Source of the DNA: Neochlamydia sp. S13
GTDB taxonomy: Bacteria; Chlamydiota; Chlamydiia; Chlamydiales; Parachlamydiaceae
DNA length: 64,000 bases
Direction: 5' to 3'
NCBI RefSeq assembly: GCF_000648235.2
Contig: NZ_AP017978.1
Location: 62,001 to 126,000, forward strand
This document shows, piece after piece, positions 46,583 through 55,996 of this stretch. The notes beneath the pieces were generated by a model that saw only the letters and a program-made list of their open reading frames with translations, searched no databases and was not told the DNA's origin. The first letter of the stretch is position 1, and each line of letters starts with the position of its first letter. Position numbers and translations under genes: made by a program.

Positions 46583-48508
46583 TTAAGATGCTTGACCTTC
46601 CGTTTGCTTTCCTTTTGTATCTTTTTCAGGTTCCTGGGATGCTTGACCTTCATTTGGCTTGCTTTGCTCTGCCTCCTTAGCAGGAGAACTGAGTTCCTCC
46701 AAAATCTCTTTAATTTCTTCTTCGGTCAATTTCTGATAGTTAAATCCAATAGGTATTCCACAGTCAGGATCAGTAGTCATTTGGGTAGCAAAATTCTCGT
46801 AAGCTTCCATGACACTTTGAGCAGAATGAATATTTTGTTTCTCTTTTGTGGAAGTTAGTCCTCGATAAGTATTCATCACTGCGACCTGGGCATTTTCCAT
46901 TTTCATACGACGCTTATAGACAACCATAGCTTTTTCTTTTTCCTTACCAGCAGCCATTATTTCTGCATCTCCTTCATCTTTTTTGCTCAATTCAAAGTTC
47001 GAAGGATTGAGATCCAAATGTTTCATGATCTCACGTTCAATAATCTCCCGTGCAAAAACAGGCATAGCACCTTGTGAAATAATTTCGATAGTTACTTTTG
47101 TGCCTGCTACGTTTCTTAATACATCATCTTCCGTTTGGATTCCATATTGGCTGGCATTGGAGTAGCCTGCCGACACTCCCCAATCCAAGAGTTTTACCCC
47201 ACCCCTTGCGACAGTACTAATTTCACGCTCATTGGTGTATTTATCTAATCTCCTATTCATTTTTGACTCATTTAAGAAAGTCACAAGAGCTGTAAATGAG
47301 CCGCCTAATACCGCTTCTGTTAATAAATAAATTTCCTTGGTAACATTGTCTCTCTTTGAAATTCCATATCTATTAAGCTCTGCATCATCTGGGCTCTTCA
47401 TAGCATCTAGAATAATTTTTAGCTTTCTTTTGTCATACTGGAGATCAGTAAAACAGCGCACATGGCGAGTGGTAGCAAGAGCGTTGATCACTAACACACC
47501 TTCAGCTATATCTTCCTTTTTGATTTGAGCCAAGCGTTCAGAAGCTGCGTTAGACGCAGCAATAGAGGCGCTGCCACCAAACAGCAGCCATCCCCCACCT
47601 GCTGAGGCGCTAGTAGCACTAGAGCTATGAGTAATTCTATCATGAATCTCAGAAAGCTCTTCCCTCATGTCGATGTATTGGGAACTGTAGTGAAGGCTGT
47701 CAAAACCTCGTGGCTGCACTTCCATCTGAGATCTAGCCATATCTATAGGAGATTCAACGCCCTGATAAAAATTTTCAAATATAGGAATCTCGCCGCTTTC
47801 GCTCTTTGCTAGCTTAACACTTAGCGCCGCTATAAGGTTTGTTGCCGCCGTCTTTTGACTTGTCCAACAGGTGATGAGAGGATCCCTAGAGTTACCTTGG
47901 CCTACTACATACTGCCTAGCTTTAATCTTAGCATTTAACATTTCAATTCTTTGTTCAGCAGACGTGATTTGCTCCATCATGGCTTCCTCGTTTGCCATTT
48001 TTTGAGCATACTCTTCCATTTTTATCAAAGTATCGCACCTAACGACAGAGCCCAGGGCAAGACCTGGTTGGAAGGGGATCTTGCCATTTCCGCCTCCCTT
48101 ACCACTGACATGGACTAATACATGAGCGTAGCTTCCCTCTACGCCTTTTTCTGCAATTAGATGTGTATTTTCAAAAAAGCGCTTAATTTGGCTAACATCC
48201 TTCTGAGCAGTTAGTTCTGCTGGCATGCCTTTTAAGGGAAGCGGTAAGCTTTTACTTATAACATTACCCTGAGAATCTAAAAAATGAATAATAGCTGATA
48301 GGCCAGTTTGATTATTGTATAATACCTCAATTTTTTTATCATTTAGCAAAGACTTATACGTCCTAACATTCACTTCATTAAAATCGACTAAAGAAGCTAA
48401 GCCAATATTAGTAATGATACTGGCAGTGGAAGGCGCGACATTGTTAGGTCCGTAAGAAACAGGCATGGCTGCCTTGTCAGGTGATGCATTAAAATTAATA
48501 AATTGCAT
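46583..48508 (-). CDS. Unknown protein, larger paralogue in the GTPase operon
   Basis: 641 residues. Motifs shared with the shorter gene downstream: QPGLALGSVV (~160), LTEAVLG (~395), ISQGAMP (~475) and GIPIGFNY (~595). Between them lies a Gly/Ser/Ala-rich segment ASAGGGWLLFGGSASIAASN (~300-320) that could be membrane-active. The C-terminus is acidic with a short repeat (PNEGQASQEPEKDTKGKQ then TEGQAS). The ATG has TTAAGGAGGATTAAG upstream, a strong ribosome-binding site. It lies 35 bases after the GTPase gene. No enzyme motif; a pore-forming or scaffold role would be a guess. Confidence 0.7.
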   Translation of the reverse strand: MQFINFNASPDKAAMPVSYGPNNVAPSTASIITNIGLASLVDFNEVNVRTYKSLLNDKKIEVLYNNQTGLSAIIHFLDSQGNVISKSLPLPLKGMPAELTAQKDVSQIKRFFENTHLIAEKGVEGSYAHVLVHVSGKGGGNGKIPFQPGLALGSVVRCDTLIKMEEYAQKMANEEAMMEQITSAEQRIEMLNAKIKARQYVVGQGNSRDPLITCWTSQKTAATNLIAALSVKLAKSESGEIPIFENFYQGVESPIDMARSQMEVQPRGFDSLHYSSQYIDMREELSEIHDRITHSSSATSASAGGGWLLFGGSASIAASNAASERLAQIKKEDIAEGVLVINALATTRHVRCFTDLQYDKRKLKIILDAMKSPDDAELNRYGISKRDNVTKEIYLLTEAVLGGSFTALVTFLNESKMNRRLDKYTNEREISTVARGGVKLLDWGVSAGYSNASQYGIQTEDDVLRNVAGTKVTIEIISQGAMPVFAREIIEREIMKHLDLNPSNFELSKKDEGDAEIMAAGKEKEKAMVVYKRRMKMENAQVAVMNTYRGLTSTKEKQNIHSAQSVMEAYENFATQMTTDPDCGIPIGFNYQKLTEEEIKEILEELSSPAKEAEQSKPNEGQASQEPEKDTKGKQTEGQAS

Positions 48509-48543
48509 ACTTAATCCTCCTTAAACTTTTGCATTTTGTTTTT

Positions 48544-51500
48544 TTATTGAGCAAAGCCTAGATCCTTGTTGCATTGCTCTTCTAATTCTTTAATATGGCT
48601 ATCATAAGTTTCTATAAACTTTTTACATGTCTCTACCACTGCGCTTTTCTCTTTTCCCCTATGCTGGCCGACAACAAGTCCTGCAAATTTCCTTAAAAGC
48701 CCTGCAGTTTCTTTATGGGTTTGGATGATAATAGCAAGGTTCCTTTTTCTTTTTAAGGTCGCTTGAAGTTTCTCTTTTTCTGCTTTTTTTTCTCTTTTAA
48801 GAGACGTTGTTTTGGCTTCTATCCCCTTGTTATCTTTTAACTTTTCTATCTCCTGAATTGTATTTTTTAATCCCTCTTGCTGGGCTTTCAGCATCTTGCT
48901 TATTTGATCGGAGGCCAAACGATCACGTAATTGTTTTATCTCAGCTTCTGTCAGAGAAAGGTCTGTTTCAGCTTGCTTAATCTCATTTATTAATTGCTTT
49001 TCTTGTTGGATTTTCCCGCTGGCTGTTTCCCCGCCGTTTAGATCCAGATTCAGTTGCGCTGTTTTCTGCTCTAAAAGGTTTCTTTCTGCAGCCTTATTAA
49101 TAATTGTCGCCTCATTATAATCAATATTGGGGAGACTATGAGAAATTTTAAACCAGGGAATTACATCACCCTTCCATTGAGTTTTAAAGCCGTACACAAT
49201 TTTTTTTCCAGTTGGTGCTGCTTTTCTTCCTAAGTCTAGTTCATACCTATCACCTTCAACGGTGGCTTTATAATTACCGCCTACCCCCGACTGTTCAAAT
49301 ACTCTTCTCAAGTTCGCATCAGTAGGCACAAGTTTAAATTCCTTTTCAATCAGCACGGTATGCACCATCTCGCCTTTGTAATCTTTAGCTTTCACTTGCT
49401 CAGTCCTAATAATATCCCCTGGTAGCACCCTACGTATTTCGTTAAATGCCACCTCCCTTGCTCCAATTCTATAATATTCAAGAGTCATATCCTCTTCAGG
49501 AGCCCAAGCTACTTTCCACAGCTCTTCTATACGCGAACCTGTTGATAAATCTCGTATATCCTTATTTAGTTGGGCTATCAGATTTTCATTGGTTTGGATT
49601 GAGCCTCTAAGGCTTAAAATTTGGCTTTTCACTTCTTGCAAGCTATTTCTAGCCTTGCTAATTTTTTCCACGCAACTCGAAATCTTACTTTCTAAGTTAG
49701 ATAAACGCTCAGACGAGCATTCCCTCATACGCCTTTGTAGATCAGCTTGCAAGGTAGCGTCCAAGCCGGCAGGATTATTTTGTGCTCTTTTTAAGCGATT
49801 AATTATCTCCTCTACCTTTTGTTGATAGGCACCCAATTGTCCTATTTTAGTTTTTCTATCGTTTTTTTCGTCTTGTAACTTTTTTAAACTCTCCTTCTTT
49901 TCTTTAATTTTATTATTTGAATCTTGAATGGATTTAGGAAGAATTTGTAAATAGGGCGTAAAGATATGCTGAGTCCAAGTATCGGTAGACATTTCAATGC
50001 ATTTGCCAAATTTTAACTGCATGTCTCTCCCCTGCATAGCTGGTACATATTCGCTTTTAGCAATCCCTAGAGGGATACGCTTATATTTTTCCAATAATTC
50101 TCCTCTCTCATAATCATCCTCTATATCAATAAAATCCACTTGCCTCTTATCTTGCATATGCTTGATTACTTGCCAGATCTTGCCTCTCCTTTGCACCCCT
50201 TCAAATTCGAAGTAATCTATTTCCTCTCCAGATCTGTGGCTTTGTATAAGAGACTGAATTCTTCTCTGAGTTTCATTAAAAAGCTCGTTAATTCGAGTGC
50301 CATCTTTAAGTTTATTCACTATTTCTAGTGGTACTTGCGCTTGTTTAGTAATTAATAAATAGACGCACGAATTATCTTGAGGCTTATCAGGATTAAAAAG
50401 GAGAGGAAATCTCTCTTTTACTGTCTCAATGAGTTCAATGATTGCATTGGTTCGCTCTGTTAAAAAAGCATGGATAGGCACCACTACCACTATGGCTTCA
50501 ATCTGCCTTGCTCCTTGTACTGCCAGATCCATGCTTAGATTAGAGCACATCTCGTAGTCTCCTCCTCGCGTATCGTTAAATCCTGGACAATCGACAAGTA
50601 TAAGCGAAGAAGAGTCTTGTAGTGCATAGCCTTGGGCATAAAGAGTTTTAGACTCACTTAAGGATTGTCCAATGATTGGATAATTCTCTTTTCCTTCTTC
50701 GCTCTCCTTAATACGTACCACCTTATCACCAACGCGATTTAGAAAGGATTCCATTCCGGCACTCAGAAAATAGCTAACAGCCGTACTTTTGCCCGAGCCT
50801 GTACCACCTACAAAAAAGATGGCATCTTTATCTTTTATCTTTTCAATGTGCTGATACGCTTCCTGTAATAATTCCATGGTCTTAGAAACGACTACACTTT
50901 TCTCCTTTTCTATAAGAGAGGCATAATTGGCCTCCTCTACTAATTTCTTCAAAATATCTTCGGATCGATAGGTCATTTTTAAATCTTGAGCATATCTTTC
51001 AGATATGCTTGTTAAGTGATCGGCTAGATCTTGTTTTTGAGAAGCCAGCAGATTCCAATCGACTTTAGTGAGCTGGTGAGAGACTAAATTATCGATCAAT
51101 TTCTCTAAAAGGTCAGGTTGCCGTACAAGCTCTGCTCGCAAGGCGTCAGTTTGTTCTTTAAGTTGATTAAGGTGAAATAATTTGAGTTTATTCTCATCTT
51201 TTTCATCTTTAATGCGAATCTGCTTATCAGCATTTGTGGGATTAATGCCAGAGATAGTTTTCTCTACCCTTCTTCTCACAAAATACATGGCATTTAACTC
51301 TGGAGGCGTATATGTATTCAATTTAATATATCTTTCCTTACGGGAATCCCATCGATAGACTTCAATTTTAGAGATCCATTCTTTCTCATCATAAGTAAGA
51401 GCATATTTCTTTTCGTTTGTTTTTCCATCGCTTAGCTCTATGGTTGTAGAGCTACCCGAGGTTGTAGAGCTACCCGAACGCGAAGGGAAAAACGAAAAGA

Positions 51501-52920
51501 AAAAATCACCAATACTATGCTGGGAAGGGCTTTTATCATGCTTGAAAGAGCTTATGAAATAATATCCTGGCTGAAGGCCAGTTTCTCCTTGTCGTTCAGG
51601 TGCACACTCGATTTTAAAAATTTCTTGGCTTGATAAAAGTTTGTTGTATATAGCTGTCCACAATTTATAACGGGGCTTTTCTATTATTTTTACTTTATAA
51701 GTATCTGGTGCAATGCGAACTTCGGACTGATCGTGCAAATGAAAAATAAGGCTATGGTCGCTTTCTTCTCGCAAGCATTTTACAATACTCCCGCTGTAAA
51801 GCTCTTCTGTATCCGGATTAGTTAAAGAAAAAGTTTTATCAACAAAGAAGTCACGGTCTTTATGCCAGTGGGTTACAATGCCATCTTTTGCTTGAGGTTT
51901 TTTCTTAATCACTTGACTTAGCAGTGTTTTAATGTCCTTATATTTACTTTCTTTATTCAATCGCTCGTTAACAACATCTTCTTTTACATGGTTGCTCTCT
52001 AACATGCTAATAACTTGGTTTCGTAACTCCTCCGCCCTTCCCTGGTTAATATAATAGATAATTTCCTTAAACTTATCATTTGGCAATTCTCTAATTTCGG
52101 GAAGTTTAAATAAAATCTCTAAAGGTTCCCAGATGGGATATTCATTTTCTCTTTTTTGATTAACTAATTGGCTTAAATCATTTTTGACGTGTTGAACGAT
52201 TGCATCAGTTTGCTCTGGTTGTGATTTGGCCCACTCTATTATCTGCTTACTAAAGTCTTGAAAGTAATCCTTTGTATCTTTAGGTAAAGGCAGATCGGTA
52301 AATTGTTCTTCAGTGTATATGCCTTTAGTAGAATCTATGACATCCCGGGAAATTTGCGACAGTTTTTGCATTATATCTTTTAAGAGAAGAGGATTGGCTA
52401 AGTCAAGGAGATGAGTTTTAAAGTTTTTTAAGGCTTCTTGGTAAGGATCATAATCATCTAGCATGCCCCCTAACAGTTTACCGCTTACATAAAGCTTATA
52501 TTCATCTTTGCTTAGCTCAGCAGTTCTTACGCTCACATTTTTAAAAAAACTAAAAAATGTTTCGACACTTTGAATAATTTTTAGCTCTTTAGGAAGGTTC
52601 TCTGGATAAATGTAAATAGGCTCACCCCTAACAGGTAAAATGTAAGCCATGACGGTCTTCTGCTTATCACCATACGTAAACTCAACTATCTGGCCATTAG
52701 TTGCTGGCAATCTTTGGACCCAATTTTTCCCTTTTATTTTATTTTGCCTACCAGCATTTGGAGTATCTAAACTGCTTTTTGCTAGCTTACCCACTAAAGC
52801 CACTTTTTCGTAGCCAAGTGCTGCTTTGACCTTAAGAGTATTTTCCCTAGCTTGCTTTTTACCTACATATGTGTGGTAAAAATCATTTTGACCTATTAAA
52901 TAATTTTGATTGATTGTCAT
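48544..52920 (-). CDS. Giant P-loop GTPase (AIG1/septin-like G domain) with coiled coils
   Basis: 1458 residues. The first ~690 are unique, with a low-complexity SGSSTTSGSSTT patch near 490. The G domain starts near 700: G1 FFVGGTGSGKSTAV, G3 LVDCPGFNDTRGG near 778, and a possible G4 LLITKQAQ, closest in pattern to AIG1/GIMAP and septin-type TRAFAC GTPases. From ~985 to 1110 and ~1270 to 1440 are long coiled coils (KIKEKKESLKKLQDEKNDR; LRDRLASDQISKMLKAQQE). No transmembrane segment. First of a three-gene unit with two related proteins. Such GTPases often form membrane-remodelling or anti-invader assemblies; the role here is unknown. Confidence 0.78.
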   Translation of the reverse strand: MTINQNYLIGQNDFYHTYVGKKQARENTLKVKAALGYEKVALVGKLAKSSLDTPNAGRQNKIKGKNWVQRLPATNGQIVEFTYGDKQKTVMAYILPVRGEPIYIYPENLPKELKIIQSVETFFSFFKNVSVRTAELSKDEYKLYVSGKLLGGMLDDYDPYQEALKNFKTHLLDLANPLLLKDIMQKLSQISRDVIDSTKGIYTEEQFTDLPLPKDTKDYFQDFSKQIIEWAKSQPEQTDAIVQHVKNDLSQLVNQKRENEYPIWEPLEILFKLPEIRELPNDKFKEIIYYINQGRAEELRNQVISMLESNHVKEDVVNERLNKESKYKDIKTLLSQVIKKKPQAKDGIVTHWHKDRDFFVDKTFSLTNPDTEELYSGSIVKCLREESDHSLIFHLHDQSEVRIAPDTYKVKIIEKPRYKLWTAIYNKLLSSQEIFKIECAPERQGETGLQPGYYFISSFKHDKSPSQHSIGDFFFSFFPSRSGSSTTSGSSTTIELSDGKTNEKKYALTYDEKEWISKIEVYRWDSRKERYIKLNTYTPPELNAMYFVRRRVEKTISGINPTNADKQIRIKDEKDENKLKLFHLNQLKEQTDALRAELVRQPDLLEKLIDNLVSHQLTKVDWNLLASQKQDLADHLTSISERYAQDLKMTYRSEDILKKLVEEANYASLIEKEKSVVVSKTMELLQEAYQHIEKIKDKDAIFFVGGTGSGKSTAVSYFLSAGMESFLNRVGDKVVRIKESEEGKENYPIIGQSLSESKTLYAQGYALQDSSSLILVDCPGFNDTRGGDYEMCSNLSMDLAVQGARQIEAIVVVVPIHAFLTERTNAIIELIETVKERFPLLFNPDKPQDNSCVYLLITKQAQVPLEIVNKLKDGTRINELFNETQRRIQSLIQSHRSGEEIDYFEFEGVQRRGKIWQVIKHMQDKRQVDFIDIEDDYERGELLEKYKRIPLGIAKSEYVPAMQGRDMQLKFGKCIEMSTDTWTQHIFTPYLQILPKSIQDSNNKIKEKKESLKKLQDEKNDRKTKIGQLGAYQQKVEEIINRLKRAQNNPAGLDATLQADLQRRMRECSSERLSNLESKISSCVEKISKARNSLQEVKSQILSLRGSIQTNENLIAQLNKDIRDLSTGSRIEELWKVAWAPEEDMTLEYYRIGAREVAFNEIRRVLPGDIIRTEQVKAKDYKGEMVHTVLIEKEFKLVPTDANLRRVFEQSGVGGNYKATVEGDRYELDLGRKAAPTGKKIVYGFKTQWKGDVIPWFKISHSLPNIDYNEATIINKAAERNLLEQKTAQLNLDLNGGETASGKIQQEKQLINEIKQAETDLSLTEAEIKQLRDRLASDQISKMLKAQQEGLKNTIQEIEKLKDNKGIEAKTTSLKREKKAEKEKLQATLKRKRNLAIIIQTHKETAGLLRKFAGLVVGQHRGKEKSAVVETCKKFIETYDSHIKELEEQCNKDLGFAQ

Positions 52921-53479
52921 ATGCCATTACCTTTTTGTAAGTTTTTCTTCTAGGCAATATATAATGCTTATTTTTAAGCACACATAAGCCTTGTATAATT
53001 TTTTTACTTTTTGAAGGCCACGAGATGATAGAGTGAAAGCATATAGACAAATAAGTACTTTGCCTAATTACTCTCTCATCGCTTGTTTTTAACAACTTTA
53101 GCTTAGACACAAGCTTTAGAAAAGCATGTAATGTGCTCCTAGTTTCAATAAGAACTGCCTGAGCAAATAGAAAACTTTTATGCGGGAAATAATAATCTAT
53201 TGCTTTACAAATAAAATAAAATATAGAAAAGAAAAAACAATAAGGAAAAAGGTAGAAAGCTTTATTTTTTTTCTGGCTATAAGAAAAGTAAGATACTTTG
53301 CTATTTTTTTTCTTTTTTATAAAGAGAGAGGAAGGATTTATAAGAAATAGTGGGGATAATGCTTTCTTTCTTTCCGCTAGAAAGAAAGCGGTTTTATCAA
53401 GTAAATTTTTAGCAAGGGGCTTTATAAAATAGCTCACATGATTGAAGTCCCTTGCTAGGATAGCCGGAATCATTTTCAT
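52883..53479 (-). CDS. Doubtful basic protein with one hydrophobic segment
   Basis: 198 codons, rich in Lys, Phe and Ser, with one hydrophobic stretch (AFYLFPYCFFFSIFYFICKA). It overlaps the GTPase start by 38 bases. AAAGAGATAGATC precedes the ATG. The AT-driven composition and lack of any motif mean it could be a chance frame; if real, it would head the GTPase unit. Confidence 0.25.
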   Translation of the reverse strand: MKMIPAILARDFNHVSYFIKPLAKNLLDKTAFFLAERKKALSPLFLINPSSLFIKKKKNSKVSYFSYSQKKNKAFYLFPYCFFFSIFYFICKAIDYYFPHKSFLFAQAVLIETRSTLHAFLKLVSKLKLLKTSDERVIRQSTYLSICFHSIISWPSKSKKIIQGLCVLKNKHYILPRRKTYKKVMAYDNQSKLFNRSK

Positions 53480-53883
53480 GATCTATCTCTTTGATTTCAT
53501 AAATTAATATTCAGCCTCCATCCAAAAAGTTGTCAACAAAAAATTCGTGTTGATATAAGGACGAAAAAATCATTCAACATACTTTTAATCAACTCCTTAC
53601 GCAATTGACGTAGAACACAGTTTATAAGTTTTCTATTCTCTTTTCGTTTAACCAAATATTTTTTTAATGTGTTACAGCCTGCTTTTCTAGCTCTGTGTAA
53701 CGCTGGTAGGAACGATTAGATTAAAAGTGGCTAAGCAAATAAGACCATAAGTTTTTTGACTGATTAAGCTTAAGAGCTATCGAGAGGTAGCGAGAAAGGG
53801 TGAATATTAGATGCATTGTTATCTTACTAAGCTTAATGCAACCCCCTACTACCTTTAGATCTTTAGCTTAAAAGATTGATTCT
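53480..53883. other. Gap beside the mobile-element zone
   Basis: 404 bases without a gene. At 53831-53855 the - strand reads AGTAGGGGGTTGCATTAAGC, close to the core of the dispersed repeat at 11.4 and 58.2 kb, directly downstream of the transposase-like gene. It may be an element end. Confidence 0.35.
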
Positions 53884-54390
53884 TTAATGCATTGATGACT
53901 TTCGAATTTTTTTAAGGTTTTTATATTCCTTTGGATTGGCCTTATAACGCTGAAGACGACGGGTCAAGGGCGTATAGCTAAAGCGGCGTAAAATCCCCCA
54001 AACGCCAGGTAAAGTTAAATTTCTACCGAACTCTTCTTTTAAAATGAATTGAAGATCGTTTAAGTGAAATACTCTGAGCGACTCGCAAGTCTCAGGCCCT
54101 TTTTCTACTCTTTTTAGAAATGCTTTCTCTTGCTCAGGAGTTAAAGTTCTTTTTCTACCACTGATTATAGGCCTTTTATCTTTTAATCCTTCTAAGCTGT
54201 GATGGTTGTATCTTCTTATCCACTTCTGAATAGCACTTGTACAATAACCTAGAGTTTTTCCTATCTGAGAAGCGCTCTCTCCTGCCATCGCCATGGCTAC
54301 TGCTCTTAATTTAAGGCTATAACTAGCATAAGCTTTCTTTTTTGACAGAGCATTTAATTCTTTGATTGTATGATAAGCAGCTACAAACAT
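53884..54390 (-). CDS. IS630-type transposase N-terminal (HTH) protein, no catalytic domain
   Basis: 168 residues from ATG 54390, preceded by AAAGGAGGAAACT. Two helix-turn-helix parts: SYSLKLRAVAMAMAGESASQ and GYCTSAIQKWIRRYN, then LTPEQEKAFLKRV and FGRNLTLPGVWGILRRF, as in the DNA-binding half of IS630/Tc1-like transposases. The DDE half that should follow is absent; the frame ends at RKSSMH. It may be a truncated element or an orphan DNA-binding protein. Confidence 0.65.
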   Translation of the reverse strand: MFVAAYHTIKELNALSKKKAYASYSLKLRAVAMAMAGESASQIGKTLGYCTSAIQKWIRRYNHHSLEGLKDKRPIISGRKRTLTPEQEKAFLKRVEKGPETCESLRVFHLNDLQFILKEEFGRNLTLPGVWGILRRFSYTPLTRRLQRYKANPKEYKNLKKIRKSSMH

Positions 54391-54726
54391 AGTTTCCTCC
54401 TTTCTCATCACCTTTTCTTACCCTCAATTATCCTCCTTATTTGAATTTAGTAAAGAGCTGTTTGTATTTTCAAACATTACTACGTAAGAAGTTCTTTAAA
54501 AAAAACAATAATATTAGTAAAAAAAAATTATTATAGAATAAGTGAATCTGGGGCATAAAAGATTTTTTTTGACGGTAGAAGGTATAGCCTGCCGCTAAGA
54601 GCTGCATGTATAGCGTCCACCAGTTAATCTAGAATAGATTTGCTTTGGCAGTAAAGAGTTCTAATACAGTTGTGCAATAATTTTATCCAGTTTTTGCCAT
54701 ATATAAGCTAGCTACCCCAACACGAC

Positions 54727-54975
54727 TTAGGTGTAATGACTAGGTTTTCCAGCTTCTTCGGCGGCATTATTGGTCATAAGAATGGCAGGATCTTTCAAAT
54801 AAGCACAAAAAGGTGTGATCTCCTTTACAAGCTTGTGTCCAAACTTTCCACCTGCCATGTTGAAAGCTAAGAATTTGGCTTATTGCTTCCATTCTTTGTC
54901 GCTCTCAGTCTTCATGACAACTTTCACATACTCTAGCACTTTTTTTAAAGTTTCTAAAAATTTTAGATCCTCCAA
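54727..54975 (-). pseudogene. Transposase-like remnant next to the IS630 element
   Basis: The - strand reads LEDLKFLETLKKVLEYVKVV, a stop in KWKQ-type context, then AFNMAGGKFGHKLVKEITPF and DPAILMTNNAAEEAGKP before TAA. The NNAAE pattern is typical of DDE transposase C-termini, but I cannot name the family. It is broken by a stop and abuts the left end of the IS630 element, which seems to have inserted in or beside it. Confidence 0.4.
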
Positions 54976-54979
54976 TGTA

Positions 54980-55905
54980 TAGTTATTTGAATTCTATTTT
55001 TCTAAGGATATATGTATAATCAATTGGCATGGTATATTCACACGATTTAAGAAAAAAAGCTTTGAATTATATAGAGAATGGCGGCTCAATGGCCACAGCT
55101 AGTGAGGTGTTTGGTGTAACAGTTCGCACGTTAACCAACTGGATTAAGCGGAAAAAACAAGGTTGCCTAGCTCCTAAAAAAAGACGACAGAGCCCCAGTA
55201 AAATAGATAGTGAAAAGCTAAAATTATATATAAAACAAAATCCTGATGCCTACCTTAGGGAAATAGCTGAGGCATTCGGAGTGACAATAACTGCAGTCTT
55301 TTATGCCTGTAAAAGACTGAAAATCACTTTAAAAAAAAGACACCCTTCTACAAGGAAAGAGATGAGAATAAACGAGAGGAGTTTAGACAAAAGCTAGAAA
55401 ACATTCCGGAAGAAAATAGGATTTACATAGATGAGAGCGGGATAAATGCCTACTTACAGCGCCAGCATGCAAGATCACCTATAGGAGAAAAGATTTATGG
55501 TGCTATAGCAGGTCGTTCATTTGCTAGAGAAAGCTTTATAGCAGCTAAATGCAAGTCTAAAATTTTAGCTCCTTTTTGTTATACAGGTACTTGTAATTCT
55601 CTTCTGTTTAACATTTGGCTAGAAAAAATATTGATACCTGAACTTAAAGCAGGACAAGTTCTGATAATGGATAATGCTACCTTCCATAAATCGCAAGCCA
55701 CTGATGAACTTATTAAAAAGGCAGGGTGTGAGATTTTATTTTTACCGCCTTATTCTCCAGATCTAAACCCTATTGAAACCTTTTGGGCTAATTTTAAGAA
55801 GATTGTGGCAGCAAACTTAAGTAAGTTTTCTACTCTTGCTCAAACCATTGATTACTCTTTTTTAAATATATGTTAATGAACAGAAATTTAAAATTCAAAC
55901 CACTA
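54980..55905 (+). mobile_element. IS630-family insertion sequence, complete
   Basis: About 926 bases bounded by imperfect inverted repeats: the left end begins TAGTTATTTGAATT and the right end, read on the other strand, TAGTGGTTTGAATT; about 21 of 26 positions match counting the flanking TA. TA dinucleotides at 54978-54979 and 55906-55907 fit the TA target duplication of IS630. It holds one transposase gene in two overlapping frames. Confidence 0.75.
55029..55876 (+). CDS. IS630-family transposase, made by -1 frameshift
   Basis: Frame 1 (55029-55397, 122 codons) is the DNA-binding half: VYSHDLRKKALNYIENGG and FGVTVRTLTNWIKRKKQG. The catalytic half lies in the -1 frame, running from about 55335 to the stop at 55876: IYIDESG, LIMDNATFHKS and SPDLNPIETFW supply Asp, Asp and Glu. 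The frames meet at TTTAAAAAAAAG near 55330-55341, a slippery A8 run as used by IS630-type elements for programmed -1 frameshifting. Joined, the protein is about 280 residues, complete for the family. It could also be a plain mutation, but intact DDE residues and intact ends favour programmed shifting. Confidence 0.75.
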
Positions 55906-55941
55906 TAATACGACCTTCCTTCACCTAACTAAAATAATCCA

Positions 55942-55970
55942 TTGACAATTTCTTTAGTAAAATTTAGGTT
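55942..55970 (+). promoter_or_regulatory. Candidate promoter of the DUF2156 gene
   Basis: TTGACA (55942-55947), 17 bases, TAGGTT (55965-55970). It lies just outside the IS630 right end and 27 bases before the start codon. Confidence 0.35.
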
Positions 55971-55996
55971 GGCAAAAAAAAGCAAGGATAAGAAAA

